Notes: generated by a model from the sequence alone, not told the origin. 64,000 nt of DNA from Streptomyces spinosus (GCF_020400655.1 NZ_JAINRC010000001.1:186001-250000), one strand, 5' to 3'. Positions 17,989-26,316 are shown, counted from the stretch's first letter. Translations and numbers: made by a program.

Positions 17989-18375
17989 ATGCCCGAGAAC
18001 CACGAGCCGCCCGGGTCGGCACTCCTCGCCGGGCCCGCCGCGGCACCGGCGCACGAGGACGGCCCCGGCCCCACGGTGCTGGCCCTGCGCGGGGAGATCG
18101 ACCTGCTGACCGCGCCCGCCCTGTCGGCACGGCTCGACGCGCTCACCGCCCGTCCGCGCCCCGACCTGGTCCTGGACCTGCGGCCGACCGAGTTCATCGA
18201 CTGCGCCGGGCTGGGCGTCCTGTGCCGGGCGCGCAACCGCGTCCTGGCCCGGGGCGGGCGGCTGCGACTGGTCACGGACAGCGCCCGCTTCCTGGGCATG
18301 CTGCGCTTGACGGGCCTCGGGGACGTCTTCGAGGTGCATCCCCGGCTCCCGGGCCCGCACGGCGCGCCGGGGTGA
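17989..18375 (+). CDS. STAS-domain anti-sigma factor antagonist-like protein
   Basis: 128 aa. STAS domain about 27-118: [53 protein letters not shown]. Such proteins bind anti-sigma kinases in partner-switching control of stress sigma factors. In SpoIIAA/RsbV the switch residue is the Ser after the Asp (DSSG); here the sequence is D71-C72-A73-G74, so the usual phospho-Ser is Cys and the next Ser is Ala. Regulation by phosphorylation at this site is therefore unlikely. An ATG at 17989 is used; the ribosome site is weak. The two-component regulator follows after 97 bp. Confidence 0.85.
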   Translation: MPENHEPPGSALLAGPAAAPAHEDGPGPTVLALRGEIDLLTAPALSARLDALTARPRPDLVLDLRPTEFIDCAGLGVLCRARNRVLARGGRLRLVTDSARFLGMLRLTGLGDVFEVHPRLPGPHGAPG

Positions 18376-18472
18376 GTGGGGCCGGTCGGCCCTGGTGTGT
18401 GCGCCACCGGCGGGTCATGATCGGGCTCAGGGACGGTCCGCAGCCCGCCCGCCCCGGGAAGAAGAGGTCACC

Positions 18473-19174
18473 ATGCCCGAGACACGCACCTTCACGGAGC
18501 AGGCCCCGATCCGGGTCTTCCTGGTGGACGACCACGAGGTGGTCCGGCGCGGCCTGGCCGACCTGCTCGGCACCGAGCCGGACATCCGTGTGGTCGGTGA
18601 CGCGGACACCGCCGCGCACGCGCTCGCCCGCGGTCCCGCCCTTCGCCCGGACGTCGCCGTGCTCGACGTACGCCTGCCCGACGGCGACGGCATCACGGTC
18701 TGCCGGGAGCTGCGCGACCGGATGCCGGGACTGGCCTGCCTGATGCTCACCTCGTTCGACGACGAGGACGCCCTGCTGGACGCCATCATGGCCGGGGCCT
18801 CCGGTTACGTCCTCAAACAGATCAAGGGCTCCGACCTGGTGTCGGCGGTCCGCACCGTGGCCTCCGGCCAGTCGATGCTGGACCCGGCGACCACGGCCCG
18901 GCTGATGCGCTCCCTGCGGGCCGATCCGGGCGGGGACCCGTCCCTGCCGCCCGAGTTGGCGGGCCTGTCACCGCGCGAACGGGACATCCTGGCGCTGATC
19001 GGGGACGGACTGACCAACCGTGAGATCGGCAAGCGGCTCTACCTGTCCGAGAAGACCGTCAAGAACCACATCTCACGCCTGCTGGCCAAACTGGGCGTGC
19101 AGCGCCGGGTCCAGGCCGCGGTCCTCGCCTCGCATCTCGGCCGGCCGGGCTTCGAGGGGCGTTCGTCGCGCTGA
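18473..19174 (+). CDS. NarL/DevR-family response regulator
   Basis: DNA-binding response regulator, 233 aa. Receiver domain about 12-130 with acidic pocket D19-D20, phospho-acceptor D65 (VLDVRLPDG), T93 and K115. LuxR-type HTH about 163-225 ([35 protein letters not shown]). The ATG at 18473 follows AAGAAGAGG. It is the likely partner of the DevS-like kinase encoded 860 bp away on the other strand. By family, DevR/DosR/OsdR proteins control hypoxia and dormancy genes; that role is an inference here. Confidence 0.9.
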   Translation: MPETRTFTEQAPIRVFLVDDHEVVRRGLADLLGTEPDIRVVGDADTAAHALARGPALRPDVAVLDVRLPDGDGITVCRELRDRMPGLACLMLTSFDDEDALLDAIMAGASGYVLKQIKGSDLVSAVRTVASGQSMLDPATTARLMRSLRADPGGDPSLPPELAGLSPRERDILALIGDGLTNREIGKRLYLSEKTVKNHISRLLAKLGVQRRVQAAVLASHLGRPGFEGRSSR

Positions 19175-19197
19175 GGCGGGCACTACGCGCGCTCGGT

Positions 19198-19962
19198 TCA
19201 CGGTGTCCCGGCGGGAGGCGGCGCCGGCTTGCGGAAGGCCCTCAGAGCGAAGCGCGGGTCGGGGCGCGGGCGGTCCTGGTCGGGGAGCGCGGCCAGACGG
19301 GCGGCCAGCTCCTCGGTGCTCCCTTCCCCGGGCGGCAGCAGGGTGAACCAGCCGCGGCGCAGGTCGGCGATGGTGGTGCGGGGGCTGCGGCCCTGCCCGG
19401 TGCCGGTGAAGGAGCCGTGTCCGGCGGGCGCGAGTCCGTGCCGGGCGGCGTGGGCGGTGACGGCTCGCGGGGCGTCGGCGGCCGGACGGCGCGGCCGGGC
19501 GGCGAGGACCGTGTCGATGTCGCTGCCGACGTCGTGCGCGGCGGCCTTGTCGACCGTGGTGACGTACACCCCGCCGGGCCGCAGCACACGGGCGCACTCG
19601 CCGACGACCGCGCCCACGTCCTCGGGATCGTGCAGCAGGTGCAGCAGCCAGATGGTGGTGACCGCGTCGAACGCGCCGCTGGGGAACGGCAGTCGGCGGC
19701 TGTCGGCCCGTACGACCGCGCCGGGCAGCCGGGCCGACGCCCTGCGGACCATGGCGGGGCTGAGGTCCGCGCCGGTCACCCGCAGCCCCGGGCGTGCGGC
19801 GGCGAGCCGCCGGGTGACGATCCCGGTGCCGCAGGCGACGTCGAGGAGACGGCCCGGACTTGCGGGTATCAGGCCGAGGACGGCCCGTGCGGCCTCGTGG
19901 GCGCGGGCTTCGCCGCCGCGCGAGGCGTCGTAGGTGCCGGCTTCCTTGTCGTAGTCGAGCAC
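19198..19962 (-). CDS. Class I SAM-dependent methyltransferase
   Basis: 254 aa. SAM motif I is LDVACGTGIV (about 39-48), followed by VTGADLSPAM and DAVTTIWLLHLL, the UbiE/Coq5-like Methyltransf_11 layout. The C-terminal third (about 175-254) is rich in Pro/Arg and unassigned. The GTG start at 19962 lies 5 bp after the stop codon of the pterin dehydratase, so the two are translationally coupled. The substrate is unknown. A link to pterin chemistry is possible but not shown by the sequence. Confidence 0.85.
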   Translation of the reverse strand: MLDYDKEAGTYDASRGGEARAHEAARAVLGLIPASPGRLLDVACGTGIVTRRLAAARPGLRVTGADLSPAMVRRASARLPGAVVRADSRRLPFPSGAFDAVTTIWLLHLLHDPEDVGAVVGECARVLRPGGVYVTTVDKAAAHDVGSDIDTVLAARPRRPAADAPRAVTAHAARHGLAPAGHGSFTGTGQGRSPRTTIADLRRGWFTLLPPGEGSTEELAARLAALPDQDRPRPDPRFALRAFRKPAPPPAGTP

Positions 19963-19967
19963 ATCGC

Positions 19968-20273
19968 TCAGTGTGCTCCGTGGCCCGGGGCGATGTCCTC
20001 CACCTTGCGGGCGAGGGCGAAGTCCTTCGCGGTGACGGCGCCGCCCGCGCTGTGGGTGTGCACGCTGAGGGAGACGGTGTGGTAACCCAGGGTCAGGTCG
20101 GAGTGGTGGTCCAGCTCGTCCTGAATGGCGGCGACGTGCACGACGAGGGCCGCCGCCGCGAAGTGGGAGCCCAGCCGGTAGGAGCGGGTGAGGCGGTCGC
20201 CGTCCACCGACCAGCCGGGCAGTTCGGCCAGCCGGTCCTCGATCTCCTTCTGCGACAGCGGTTCGACGGCCAT
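19968..20273 (-). CDS. Pterin-4a-carbinolamine dehydratase family protein
   Basis: 101 aa. Dehydrates 4a-hydroxytetrahydropterin in other organisms (PCD/DCoH family). The residues matching the catalytic set are present with family spacing: H56, H57, H74 and D84 (ELDHHSDLTLGYHTVSLSVH...AKDF). The family motif is usually HHP(E/D); here it is HHSD. The ATG at 20273 has AAGGGAG upstream. It leads a two-gene operon with the methyltransferase and is divergent from the MmyB-like regulator at 20423, which might control it. Bacterial PCDs often have uncertain physiological substrates. Confidence 0.88.
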   Translation of the reverse strand: MAVEPLSQKEIEDRLAELPGWSVDGDRLTRSYRLGSHFAAAALVVHVAAIQDELDHHSDLTLGYHTVSLSVHTHSAGGAVTAKDFALARKVEDIAPGHGAH

Positions 20274-20409
20274 GGCCCGGGCTCCCTTCGCGGCGTGCCC
20301 CCTCCGGGGCGTGGCGGGTACGGGTTCAGCCTGCCACGCCGGCGAGGGGCCCGGCACACCGGCGCGGTCCGGGGGCGCGATCGGCTCGTTGCCCCGCCCC
20401 GGGCTCGAC

Positions 20410-20415
20410 TAGGGT
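20410..20415 (+). promoter_or_regulatory. -10 element of a probably leaderless gene
   Basis: TAGGGT lies 7 nt before the ATG at 20423, placing the predicted transcription start at the start codon. No Shine-Dalgarno sequence is present, as expected for a leaderless mRNA. No clear -35 was found. Confidence 0.5.
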
Positions 20416-20422
20416 CGGCCGT

Positions 20423-21268
20423 ATGCCTCTCCCCGCGTCCGCTCCCACCGCTCCCACCGCTCCCACCGCTTCCGGCGGCGTCACGGGCAAGGGCGTCGGC
20501 CCGCTGTTGCGCGCCTGGCGGGAGCGGCGGCGGATCTCGCAGCTGGACCTGGCGCTGCGCGCCGACTCCTCGGCACGGCACATCAGCTTCGTCGAGACCG
20601 GCCGGTCCCGGCCCAGCGAGGAGATGGTGCTGCGGCTCGCCGAGCAGCTCGACGTGCCGGTACGGGAGCGCAACGCCCTGCTGCTGGCGGCCGGTTACGC
20701 GCCGCGCTATCCGGAGACCCCGCTGGACGACCCGGCGCTGGACGCGCTGCGCGACGGCATGGAGCGGCTCATCCGGGGCTACGAGCCGTATCCGGCGCTG
20801 GTGGTCGACGCCGGGTACACGGTGGTCGCCGCGAACCGGGGCATCGCCCTGCTGCTGGACGGCGTGCCGGAGGAGCTGATGGTCCCGGCGCCGAACGCGA
20901 TGCGGCTGACCCTGCACCCGCGGGGGCTGGCACCGCGCATCCGGAACCTGCGGGAGTGGCGCGGGCATCTGCTGGCCCAGATGGAGCGGGAGATCGCCCT
21001 GCACCGCTCGGAACGGCTCCGCGCCCTGTACGAGGAGGTGGCGGCCTATCCGGTGCCCGAGGAGCCGGCCGGCGGCGAACCGGCCGAGCCCGTGCCCTAC
21101 TTCGCGCTGCCGCTGCGCATCGAGCACGCCGGGCGGACCCTGTCGTTCGTGTCCTCGATCTCCACGTTCAACACGCCGATGGACGTCACGGTCGCCGAGC
21201 TCGCCATCGAGACGTTCCTGCCGGCGGACCCGGCGACCGCCAAGTACCTGCACACCCAGGCGGGTTGA
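20423..21268 (+). CDS. XRE-family regulator with MmyB-like ligand-binding domain
   Basis: 281 aa DNA-binding regulator. HTH about 27-78 (LLRAWRERRRISQLDLAL, RHISFVETGRSRPSEEMVLRL). The C-terminal MmyB/MLTR domain, about 105-275 (EPYPALVVDAGYTVVAANRGI, LSFVSSISTFNTPMDVTVAEL), has a PAS-like fold thought to bind a small ligand. Family members often control a divergent gene, here the pterin dehydratase-methyltransferase pair. The N-terminus encodes an APTAPTAPTAS run from a 9-bp repeat. Probably translated from a leaderless mRNA. Confidence 0.9.
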   Translation: MPLPASAPTAPTAPTASGGVTGKGVGPLLRAWRERRRISQLDLALRADSSARHISFVETGRSRPSEEMVLRLAEQLDVPVRERNALLLAAGYAPRYPETPLDDPALDALRDGMERLIRGYEPYPALVVDAGYTVVAANRGIALLLDGVPEELMVPAPNAMRLTLHPRGLAPRIRNLREWRGHLLAQMEREIALHRSERLRALYEEVAAYPVPEEPAGGEPAEPVPYFALPLRIEHAGRTLSFVSSISTFNTPMDVTVAELAIETFLPADPATAKYLHTQAG

Positions 21269-21356
21269 AGGCTCCTTGCCTCGGGCACGTGTGCGAGACG
21301 GCAACACGTGACAGACTGCTCCCCGCGTGAATCGGTGCGCAGGGGAGGGCGTGGCG

Positions 21357-22220
21357 GTGAGTGAGCGGCGGGCTGCGCCCACCGTGGGCCAGGTGGTGCT
21401 GGGCAAACGGCTGCAGGAACTGCGGGAGGCCGCGGGCCTCAGCCGTGAGGAGGCCGCCCGGGTCCTGCGGGTGGCGTCGGCGACCGTACGGCGGATGGAG
21501 ATGGCCGAGGTCGCGTTGAAGATCCCCTACGTGCAGGTGCTGGTGACCACCTACGGGGTGCCCGAGGAGGAGGCCGACGCGTTCGTGCGGCTGGCCGAGG
21601 AGGCCAACCAGCCGGGCTGGTGGCAGCGGTTCCACGACGTGCTGCCGGACTGGTTCAGCCTGTACGTCAGCCTGGAGGGGGCCGCCCGGGTCATCCGCTC
21701 CTACGAACCGCACTTCGTGCCCGGTCTGCTGCAGACCGAGGAGTACGCGCGCGCGGTGCTGGAGGCGGGGACGATCGGGCAGAGTTCGCCGGAGACGGTC
21801 GAACGGCACGTGTCGCTGCGCATGGAGCGGCAGCGGCTGCTGGAGCGGGAGGACCCGCCCCACCTGTGGGTCATCATGGACGAGACGGTGCTCAGGCGCC
21901 CGGTGAGCATGCGGCCCGCGGTGCTGCGGGACCAGCTGGACCGGCTGCTGGAGTACGCCGGGCGGGACCGCGTCACCCTGCAGATCGCCGAGTTCGCGGC
22001 GGGCCCGCACCCGGGGACGTACGCGCCGTTCACGCTGTTCCGGTTCGCCGAGCCGGAGCTGCCGGACATGGTGTTCACCGAGTACCTGACGGGCGCCCTC
22101 TATCTGGACTCGCGCCAGGAGGTGGGCGCGCACCTGGAGGTGCTGGACCACATGACGGCCCGGGCCGCGTCCGCCCAGCGCACGCTGAAGCTGCTGCGGG
22201 AGCACCGCGAGAGCCTCTGA
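21357..22220 (+). CDS. HTH regulator with DUF5753 domain
   Basis: 287 aa. XRE-type HTH about 10-65 (LGKRLQELREAAGLSREEAARVL, ATVRRMEMAEVALK), then DUF5753 about 95-270 (EPHFVPGLLQTEEYARAVL, RMERQRLLEREDPPHLWVIMDE, GTYAPFTLFRF). This is the very common Streptomyces family often paired with a small DUF397 gene; none is present here. The GTG at 21357 was chosen because GGGAGGG lies 7 nt upstream; an in-frame GTG at 21327 has no ribosome site. The target is unknown. Confidence 0.9.
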   Translation: MSERRAAPTVGQVVLGKRLQELREAAGLSREEAARVLRVASATVRRMEMAEVALKIPYVQVLVTTYGVPEEEADAFVRLAEEANQPGWWQRFHDVLPDWFSLYVSLEGAARVIRSYEPHFVPGLLQTEEYARAVLEAGTIGQSSPETVERHVSLRMERQRLLEREDPPHLWVIMDETVLRRPVSMRPAVLRDQLDRLLEYAGRDRVTLQIAEFAAGPHPGTYAPFTLFRFAEPELPDMVFTEYLTGALYLDSRQEVGAHLEVLDHMTARAASAQRTLKLLREHRESL

Positions 22221-22279
22221 GTCCCGGCCGGCCCGCGTAGGCAGGGGCCCGCTGGTGCCGCCCTCCCCCGGCCGGCGTG

Positions 22280-22291
22280 ACCCGTACGGGT
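22280..22291. promoter_or_regulatory. 12-bp palindrome upstream of narJ
   Basis: ACCCGTACGGGT is a perfect palindrome about 110 bp before the narJ start. A TAGGTT hexamer at 22323-22328 could be the -10, which would put the palindrome near -50, an activator-like position. The binding protein is unknown. Confidence 0.4.
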
Positions 22292-22399
22292 CTGCGGACG
22301 GGTGCGTTCCCGGGGCCGCCCCTAGGTTCTGAGTAGTGCCCCGGGGGGCGCGGCCCGACGGGGCCGGCGGGTCCGTGCCGACGACGCGAAGGAGGCCCG

Positions 22400-22894
22400 A
22401 TGCCCTCGGACGCGGTGCTCTACCAGGCGGCGGCGCTGTGCCTGACCTACCCGGACGACGACCTGATCGCCCGGCTGCCGCTGCTGCGCGAGGCCGCCCC
22501 GCAGCTGCGTGCGTTCACCGACCACGCGGCCGTCACCCCGCGACGGGAGCTGGCCGCGCACTACGTACGGGTCTTCGACCTGGGGGACCGGCACAGCCTG
22601 TACCTGAGCCGGTGGCACGACGGCGGCACCGGGCGGCGCGGGACGTCCCCGGTCCGCTTCCGGGACCTCTACCGCCTGCACGGCCTGGAGTGCAGCGGCG
22701 AGGAGCTGCCGGACTTCCTGCCGGCGGTGCTGGAGTTCACCGCGCGGACCGGCGACACCGGCCTGCTGACCGAGTACCGCGACGGCCTGGAGCGGCTGCG
22801 TGCGCGGCTGACCGACTACGGCACGCCGTACGCCGGCGTGCTGGGCGCGGTCTGCGCCACCCTGCCGGCCGCGTCCACCGGTACGCCCCCGTGA
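22400..22894 (+). CDS. narJ: Nitrate reductase molybdenum-cofactor assembly chaperone
   Basis: NarJ-family (TorD-like, all-helical) chaperone that matures the NarG subunit before membrane assembly. 164 aa, near the usual 170-240. Family motifs are clear: AALCLTYPDDDL near the start and the YVRVFDLGDRHSLYLSRW ... DLYRLHGLECSGEELPDFLPAVLEF core. AAGGAGG precedes the ATG. It is an orphan here: no narG, narH or narI lies on either side, so the partner subunits would have to be elsewhere. A hairpin follows its stop. Confidence 0.9.
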   Translation: MPSDAVLYQAAALCLTYPDDDLIARLPLLREAAPQLRAFTDHAAVTPRRELAAHYVRVFDLGDRHSLYLSRWHDGGTGRRGTSPVRFRDLYRLHGLECSGEELPDFLPAVLEFTARTGDTGLLTEYRDGLERLRARLTDYGTPYAGVLGAVCATLPAASTGTPP

Positions 22895-22900
22895 CCGTGT

Positions 22901-22923
22901 GCCGCGCCCCTGGGGGGCGCGGC
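22901..22923. terminator. Bidirectional hairpin between narJ and osmC-like gene
   Basis: GCCGCGCCCC (22901-22910) pairs perfectly with GGGGCGCGGC (22914-22923) around a 3-nt loop, between two convergent genes. Confidence 0.8.
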
Positions 22924-22941
22924 AGCCGGGCCGGGCGGGCG

Positions 22942-23367
22942 TCAGGCCAGTTCGGCCGTCAGGGTGATCGTCGTACCGGTCAGGGCCTGGCTGACCGGGC
23001 AGTTCTTCTTGGCGTCCTCGGCGGCGGACCGGAAGCCGTCCGCGTCCAGGCCGGGCACCTCGCCGCGCACGGTGAGGTGGATGCCGGTGATGCCCTCGCC
23101 CGGCTGGAAGGTGACGTCGGCGTTGGTCTCCAGCCGGGTGGGCGGGGTGCCGGCGCCGGCCAGGGCGTGCGAGAGGGCCATGGAGAAGCAGCTGGAGTGG
23201 GCGGCGGCGATCAGCTCCTCGGGGCTGGTCTTGCCGTTCGCGTCCTGGGCGCGCGAGGCCCACGTGACCGGCTGCTGGCCGATGCCGGAGGAGTCGAAGG
23301 TGACGATGCCGTTGCCTTCGAGCAGGTTGCCTTCCCAGACGGTGTGCGCGGTGCGCGTGGTTGCCAC
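22942..23367 (-). CDS. OsmC-family peroxiredoxin
   Basis: Thiol-dependent organic hydroperoxide reductase, cytoplasmic. 141 aa. The two catalytic cysteines are in place: C60 (AAAHSSCFSMALS) and C123 (KKNCPVSQAL), the OsmC rather than Ohr spacing pattern. GTG start at 23367, chosen because AAAGGAAG precedes it by 6 nt. It converges on narJ. OsmC proteins are usually induced by osmotic or oxidative stress; no stress promoter was recognised directly upstream. Confidence 0.92.
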   Translation of the reverse strand: MATTRTAHTVWEGNLLEGNGIVTFDSSGIGQQPVTWASRAQDANGKTSPEELIAAAHSSCFSMALSHALAGAGTPPTRLETNADVTFQPGEGITGIHLTVRGEVPGLDADGFRSAAEDAKKNCPVSQALTGTTITLTAELA

Positions 23368-23504
23368 GATGCTTCCTTTCGCGAGTGTCGCGGTTCCGGG
23401 GTTCCCGGATGCCCCTATCCGATCACATCCGGGCCCGTCGCACTCCGCAGACCGGTCCACGGGGCGTGAACGGCAGGTGACGTCCCCGCGGGCGCGGCCG
23501 GATG

Positions 23505-25661
23505 TCAGGCGGCCCGCTCCTCCTCCACCGCCTCGGTGAGCGGCACCTGGGGCCCGTCCAGCTCGCTCAGCCAGCGGCGCAGCACATGGTGGACGTGCTC
23601 GGCGCCGGTCAGTTCCTCCCCGCCCCCGGCCGGTGCGGACAGTTCGTGCGGGGAGAGCAGGAACGGGTGGGACTGGGCGCCGCCGAGCCCGCCGTGCGAG
23701 CCGATCTGTTCCTCGAAGGCGAGGACTTCGCCGTCGGCGGGGTCGTAGGCGGAGTTCACCATGATGTCGGCGGTGTGCGGGAAGGAGTGGGTGCGGCGGA
23801 CGGCGTCGGCGGCGCCGGGGCCGAAGCGGGCCAGCGGGCCGGGGTCGTCGTCCAGTTCGGCCAGGGGGATCTCGGCACCGTAGGCGCCGAGGACGACGCC
23901 GTCGTGCTCCTCGCTGCGCACGAGGAGGAAGCCGATGCCGGGGTGGTTGGCGAGGGTGGTGAGCAGGGCGGGGTGGCGGGCGTCGATCTCCTCCTTGGTC
24001 ATGCGGTGCGGGACGTCCGGGAAGGAGATGAGGCCGAGGTTGCCGGAGGCCAGCACGATCGGCTCGGAGCGGCGGGAGGGGCGGTGGTGCTCGCCCTTCT
24101 CCTCGACCGGCCGGCGCAGGGCGGCGCGGACCGCGGCGCGGGCCTCGGCGCCGCTGCGGGTGCGCTCGGCCCGGCGCGGGACGGGCAGTCCGCAGCCGGC
24201 CCGGACCAGGTCGCCGAGGGTGAGGCCGTAGCGGGCGCGGAACGTTTCGCCGGGGCTCTGTCCGTGGTCGGAGAGGACGACGATCCGGTAGGGGCGCGGG
24301 GCGTGTTCGGCGACCCGTTCGAGGAGGGCGAGGGAGCGGTCGAGGCGTTGCAGGACCTTCTCGGCGTCTCGGCTGCGCGGGCCGGAGTGGTGGGCGACCT
24401 CGTCGTAGGCGACGAGGTCGGCGTAGACGGCGGTGCGGCCGGCGAGCATGTCGCCCATGACCGCGGCGACGACGACGTCCCGTTCGACGACGGTGGCGAA
24501 GGCGCGGACGAAGGGGTAGAGGCCGCCCCGGCCGACGCGCGGGCGCTCTCCGCGCAGCCGGGCGCGGGTGGACTGGCCGATCTCGCGGCCCACCTCGGCG
24601 ACGAACGACAGCGCGGTGCGGACGGCGCCCGCCGGGTCGCGGAAGTAGGCGAAGTACCCGGCGCGGGAACGGTTCGCCGGGCCGCGGCGGCGGGTGGCGA
24701 TCGACAGGACGAGGGCCTGCTCGCCGGCGCCGCCGCTGAACAGGTTGCCCCGGCTGGCGCCGTCGACGGTGAGCAGTCCGCCGTCGCCGGTGTGCCGGAC
24801 GGCCCGGCGTTGCAGTTCGGCGGCGCTCGTCGGCCGGTTGCAGACCATCACCTCGCCCCGGTCCTTCTCGTACCAGCGGAACGCGGGCACGTCGAAGGTG
24901 CTGCCGTGCAGGATGCCGAGCTGGCTGGCGCCGGTCTGGCTGGACCAGTCGGTGCGCCAGGGCGTGAGGCGGTGGGTGGGCCGGACCCGGCCGGCCGCCG
25001 GCCGCGGGGTGCCGTCCGCCGGCTGTGTGCGCTCGCCCCCGCTCGCCGGCCGTACGCCGTCGCCGCCGGACAGCCAGCGGCCCACCGTCGGCATCAGCCC
25101 CTTGCGGACCGCGTCGAGAAGGACGTCGTGGCCGACGCCGTCGAGCTGCACGCACAGCAGTCCGGGCGCGGTGGGGCAGGGCGGGTGGGCCCGTCTGCTG
25201 CGGGTGGCGAGGCGGTGCAGGCGGCGCCGGTAGGTCTCGTCGTCGCGGACGGCGAGGGCCGCGCCGGTGGCGGAGGCGACGGCGGACATCACGGCGGCCA
25301 CGATGACGGCGGTCTCGGGCGCGGCCTCGCCGCGCCCGGAGGGATTGATGCGCAGGGCGAGCAGCAGCAGGGAGCCGTTGAGGAAGAAGACCAGCAGGCC
25401 GAGGACGAGGGCGGGGACGAGCAGCAGCAGGCGGACCAGGAGCGGCCAGACCACGGCCGAGAGGATGCCGAAGGCGCCGGCACCGCAGGCGGCGGCCACG
25501 GCGATGCGGGTGGCGCTGTCACCGTCGGCGGACTGCAGCTGGAAGTCGGGCAGGATCGCGGCGAGGACCAGCATGGTGACCGTGGAGACCGCCCACACGG
25601 CGACACTGCGCCCGATCTGACTGGCGATCCGTCGCCACCGCACCCCGCCCACGCCCCGCAC
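23505..25661 (-). CDS. Membrane phosphodiesterase: holin-like N-terminus plus alkaline-phosphatase-superfamily domain
   Basis: 718 aa. Residues about 15-135 form four hydrophobic segments resembling the phage-holin 4-2 family. Residues about 165-718 form a type I phosphodiesterase / nucleotide pyrophosphatase fold. Metal-ligand motifs are visible: LCVQLDGVGHD, SSQTGASQLGIL (likely nucleophile Thr), DLVAYDEVAHHSGP, VVLSDHGQSPG and QIGSHGGLGG. The catalytic part is probably anchored by the N-terminal membrane domain; which side it faces is not certain. The substrate is unknown (phospholipid, nucleotide or wall polymer headgroup). No close partner genes. Confidence 0.8.
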   Translation of the reverse strand: MRGVGGVRWRRIASQIGRSVAVWAVSTVTMLVLAAILPDFQLQSADGDSATRIAVAAACGAGAFGILSAVVWPLLVRLLLLVPALVLGLLVFFLNGSLLLLALRINPSGRGEAAPETAVIVAAVMSAVASATGAALAVRDDETYRRRLHRLATRSRRAHPPCPTAPGLLCVQLDGVGHDVLLDAVRKGLMPTVGRWLSGGDGVRPASGGERTQPADGTPRPAAGRVRPTHRLTPWRTDWSSQTGASQLGILHGSTFDVPAFRWYEKDRGEVMVCNRPTSAAELQRRAVRHTGDGGLLTVDGASRGNLFSGGAGEQALVLSIATRRRGPANRSRAGYFAYFRDPAGAVRTALSFVAEVGREIGQSTRARLRGERPRVGRGGLYPFVRAFATVVERDVVVAAVMGDMLAGRTAVYADLVAYDEVAHHSGPRSRDAEKVLQRLDRSLALLERVAEHAPRPYRIVVLSDHGQSPGETFRARYGLTLGDLVRAGCGLPVPRRAERTRSGAEARAAVRAALRRPVEEKGEHHRPSRRSEPIVLASGNLGLISFPDVPHRMTKEEIDARHPALLTTLANHPGIGFLLVRSEEHDGVVLGAYGAEIPLAELDDDPGPLARFGPGAADAVRRTHSFPHTADIMVNSAYDPADGEVLAFEEQIGSHGGLGGAQSHPFLLSPHELSAPAGGGEELTGAEHVHHVLRRWLSELDGPQVPLTEAVEEERAA

Positions 25662-25800
25662 ACCTCACGTCCCGGCCCTCCCCCACCCTGTGGCCGGGGG
25701 CCTCCTCCCGCTTCACCGGCCCGGTCGGGCCCGGCTCCACCTTGTCACACGCGCGGCCGTCCGCCCCGGCGGGTCAGCGGCAGCGGGGGCCGGGGCGGGG

Positions 25801-26232
25801 TCACCGTCCGTCGTAGCCGGCCGTCGGCATGGACAGCCGGCGGTGCACCCGTGCCTTCATCTGCGCGTCGTACGCCGGCTCGGCGCGCCCCACCGTCTCC
25901 ACGCGCACGCCCCGGCGCGCGCACTCGGCGGTGAACTCCTCCACCGACGACAAGGCCCTGCGCAGCACCCGGAGGCTGGGCGCGACGAACACGTCCACTC
26001 CGGGCCGCACCCCGTCCCAGAGCGCGCAGTGGTCGAAACGCAGTCCGCCGACGAGGAGTTCCCGGGCGACCACCAGGCCGCGCTCGGCGGCCCAGCGGGC
26101 GCACATCGCGTGCTGGCTGCGCGAGTCCACCAGGAAGGGGTCGGCCTCCAGCTCCTCCAGGGGTGTGAGGCTGGCGATCGCGGTGACCCGCACGGTCGTG
26201 AGCGCCCCGAAGGCACCCCGCGGCTGTCCCAT
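25801..26232 (-). CDS. Small protein resembling the serine-recombinase N-terminal fold
   Basis: 143 aa, function unknown. The layout resembles a resolvase catalytic domain without a DNA-binding part: a possible AIASLTP strand with a Ser, then SRSQHAMCARWAAERGLVV (compare the SLxxQxxxCxxYAxxxG helix), then PGVDVFVAPSLRVLRRALSSV and FTAECARRGVRVETV. The key arginines of active recombinases are not conserved, so I do not expect recombinase activity. The ATG at 26232 has GGAGG and AGGGGGA upstream. No inverted repeats or transposase nearby. Confidence 0.6.
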   Translation of the reverse strand: MGQPRGAFGALTTVRVTAIASLTPLEELEADPFLVDSRSQHAMCARWAAERGLVVARELLVGGLRFDHCALWDGVRPGVDVFVAPSLRVLRRALSSVEEFTAECARRGVRVETVGRAEPAYDAQMKARVHRRLSMPTAGYDGR

Positions 26233-26316
26233 GGCGTCCCCCTCACCTCCGGGTTTCGCCGCCGACCCTACTCCTGCCCGTAGGCTTCGGGGAGTCGCGT
26301 GAAGGAGGCGAAGAAG

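Noticed and set aside
20316..20321. SigB-type promoter before the MmyB-like regulator
   Set aside because: GGGTAC is present but no GNNT element lies 14-16 nt upstream, and the TAGGGT next to the start codon fits better.
20440..20475. Array of CebR half-sites (repeated GCTCCCACC)
   Set aside because: Lies inside the regulator's coding region, encodes the APT repeat, and lacks the palindrome.
25801..26232. Site-specific recombinase or transposon gene
   Set aside because: No DNA-binding part, degraded catalytic residues, no terminal repeats or cargo genes around it.
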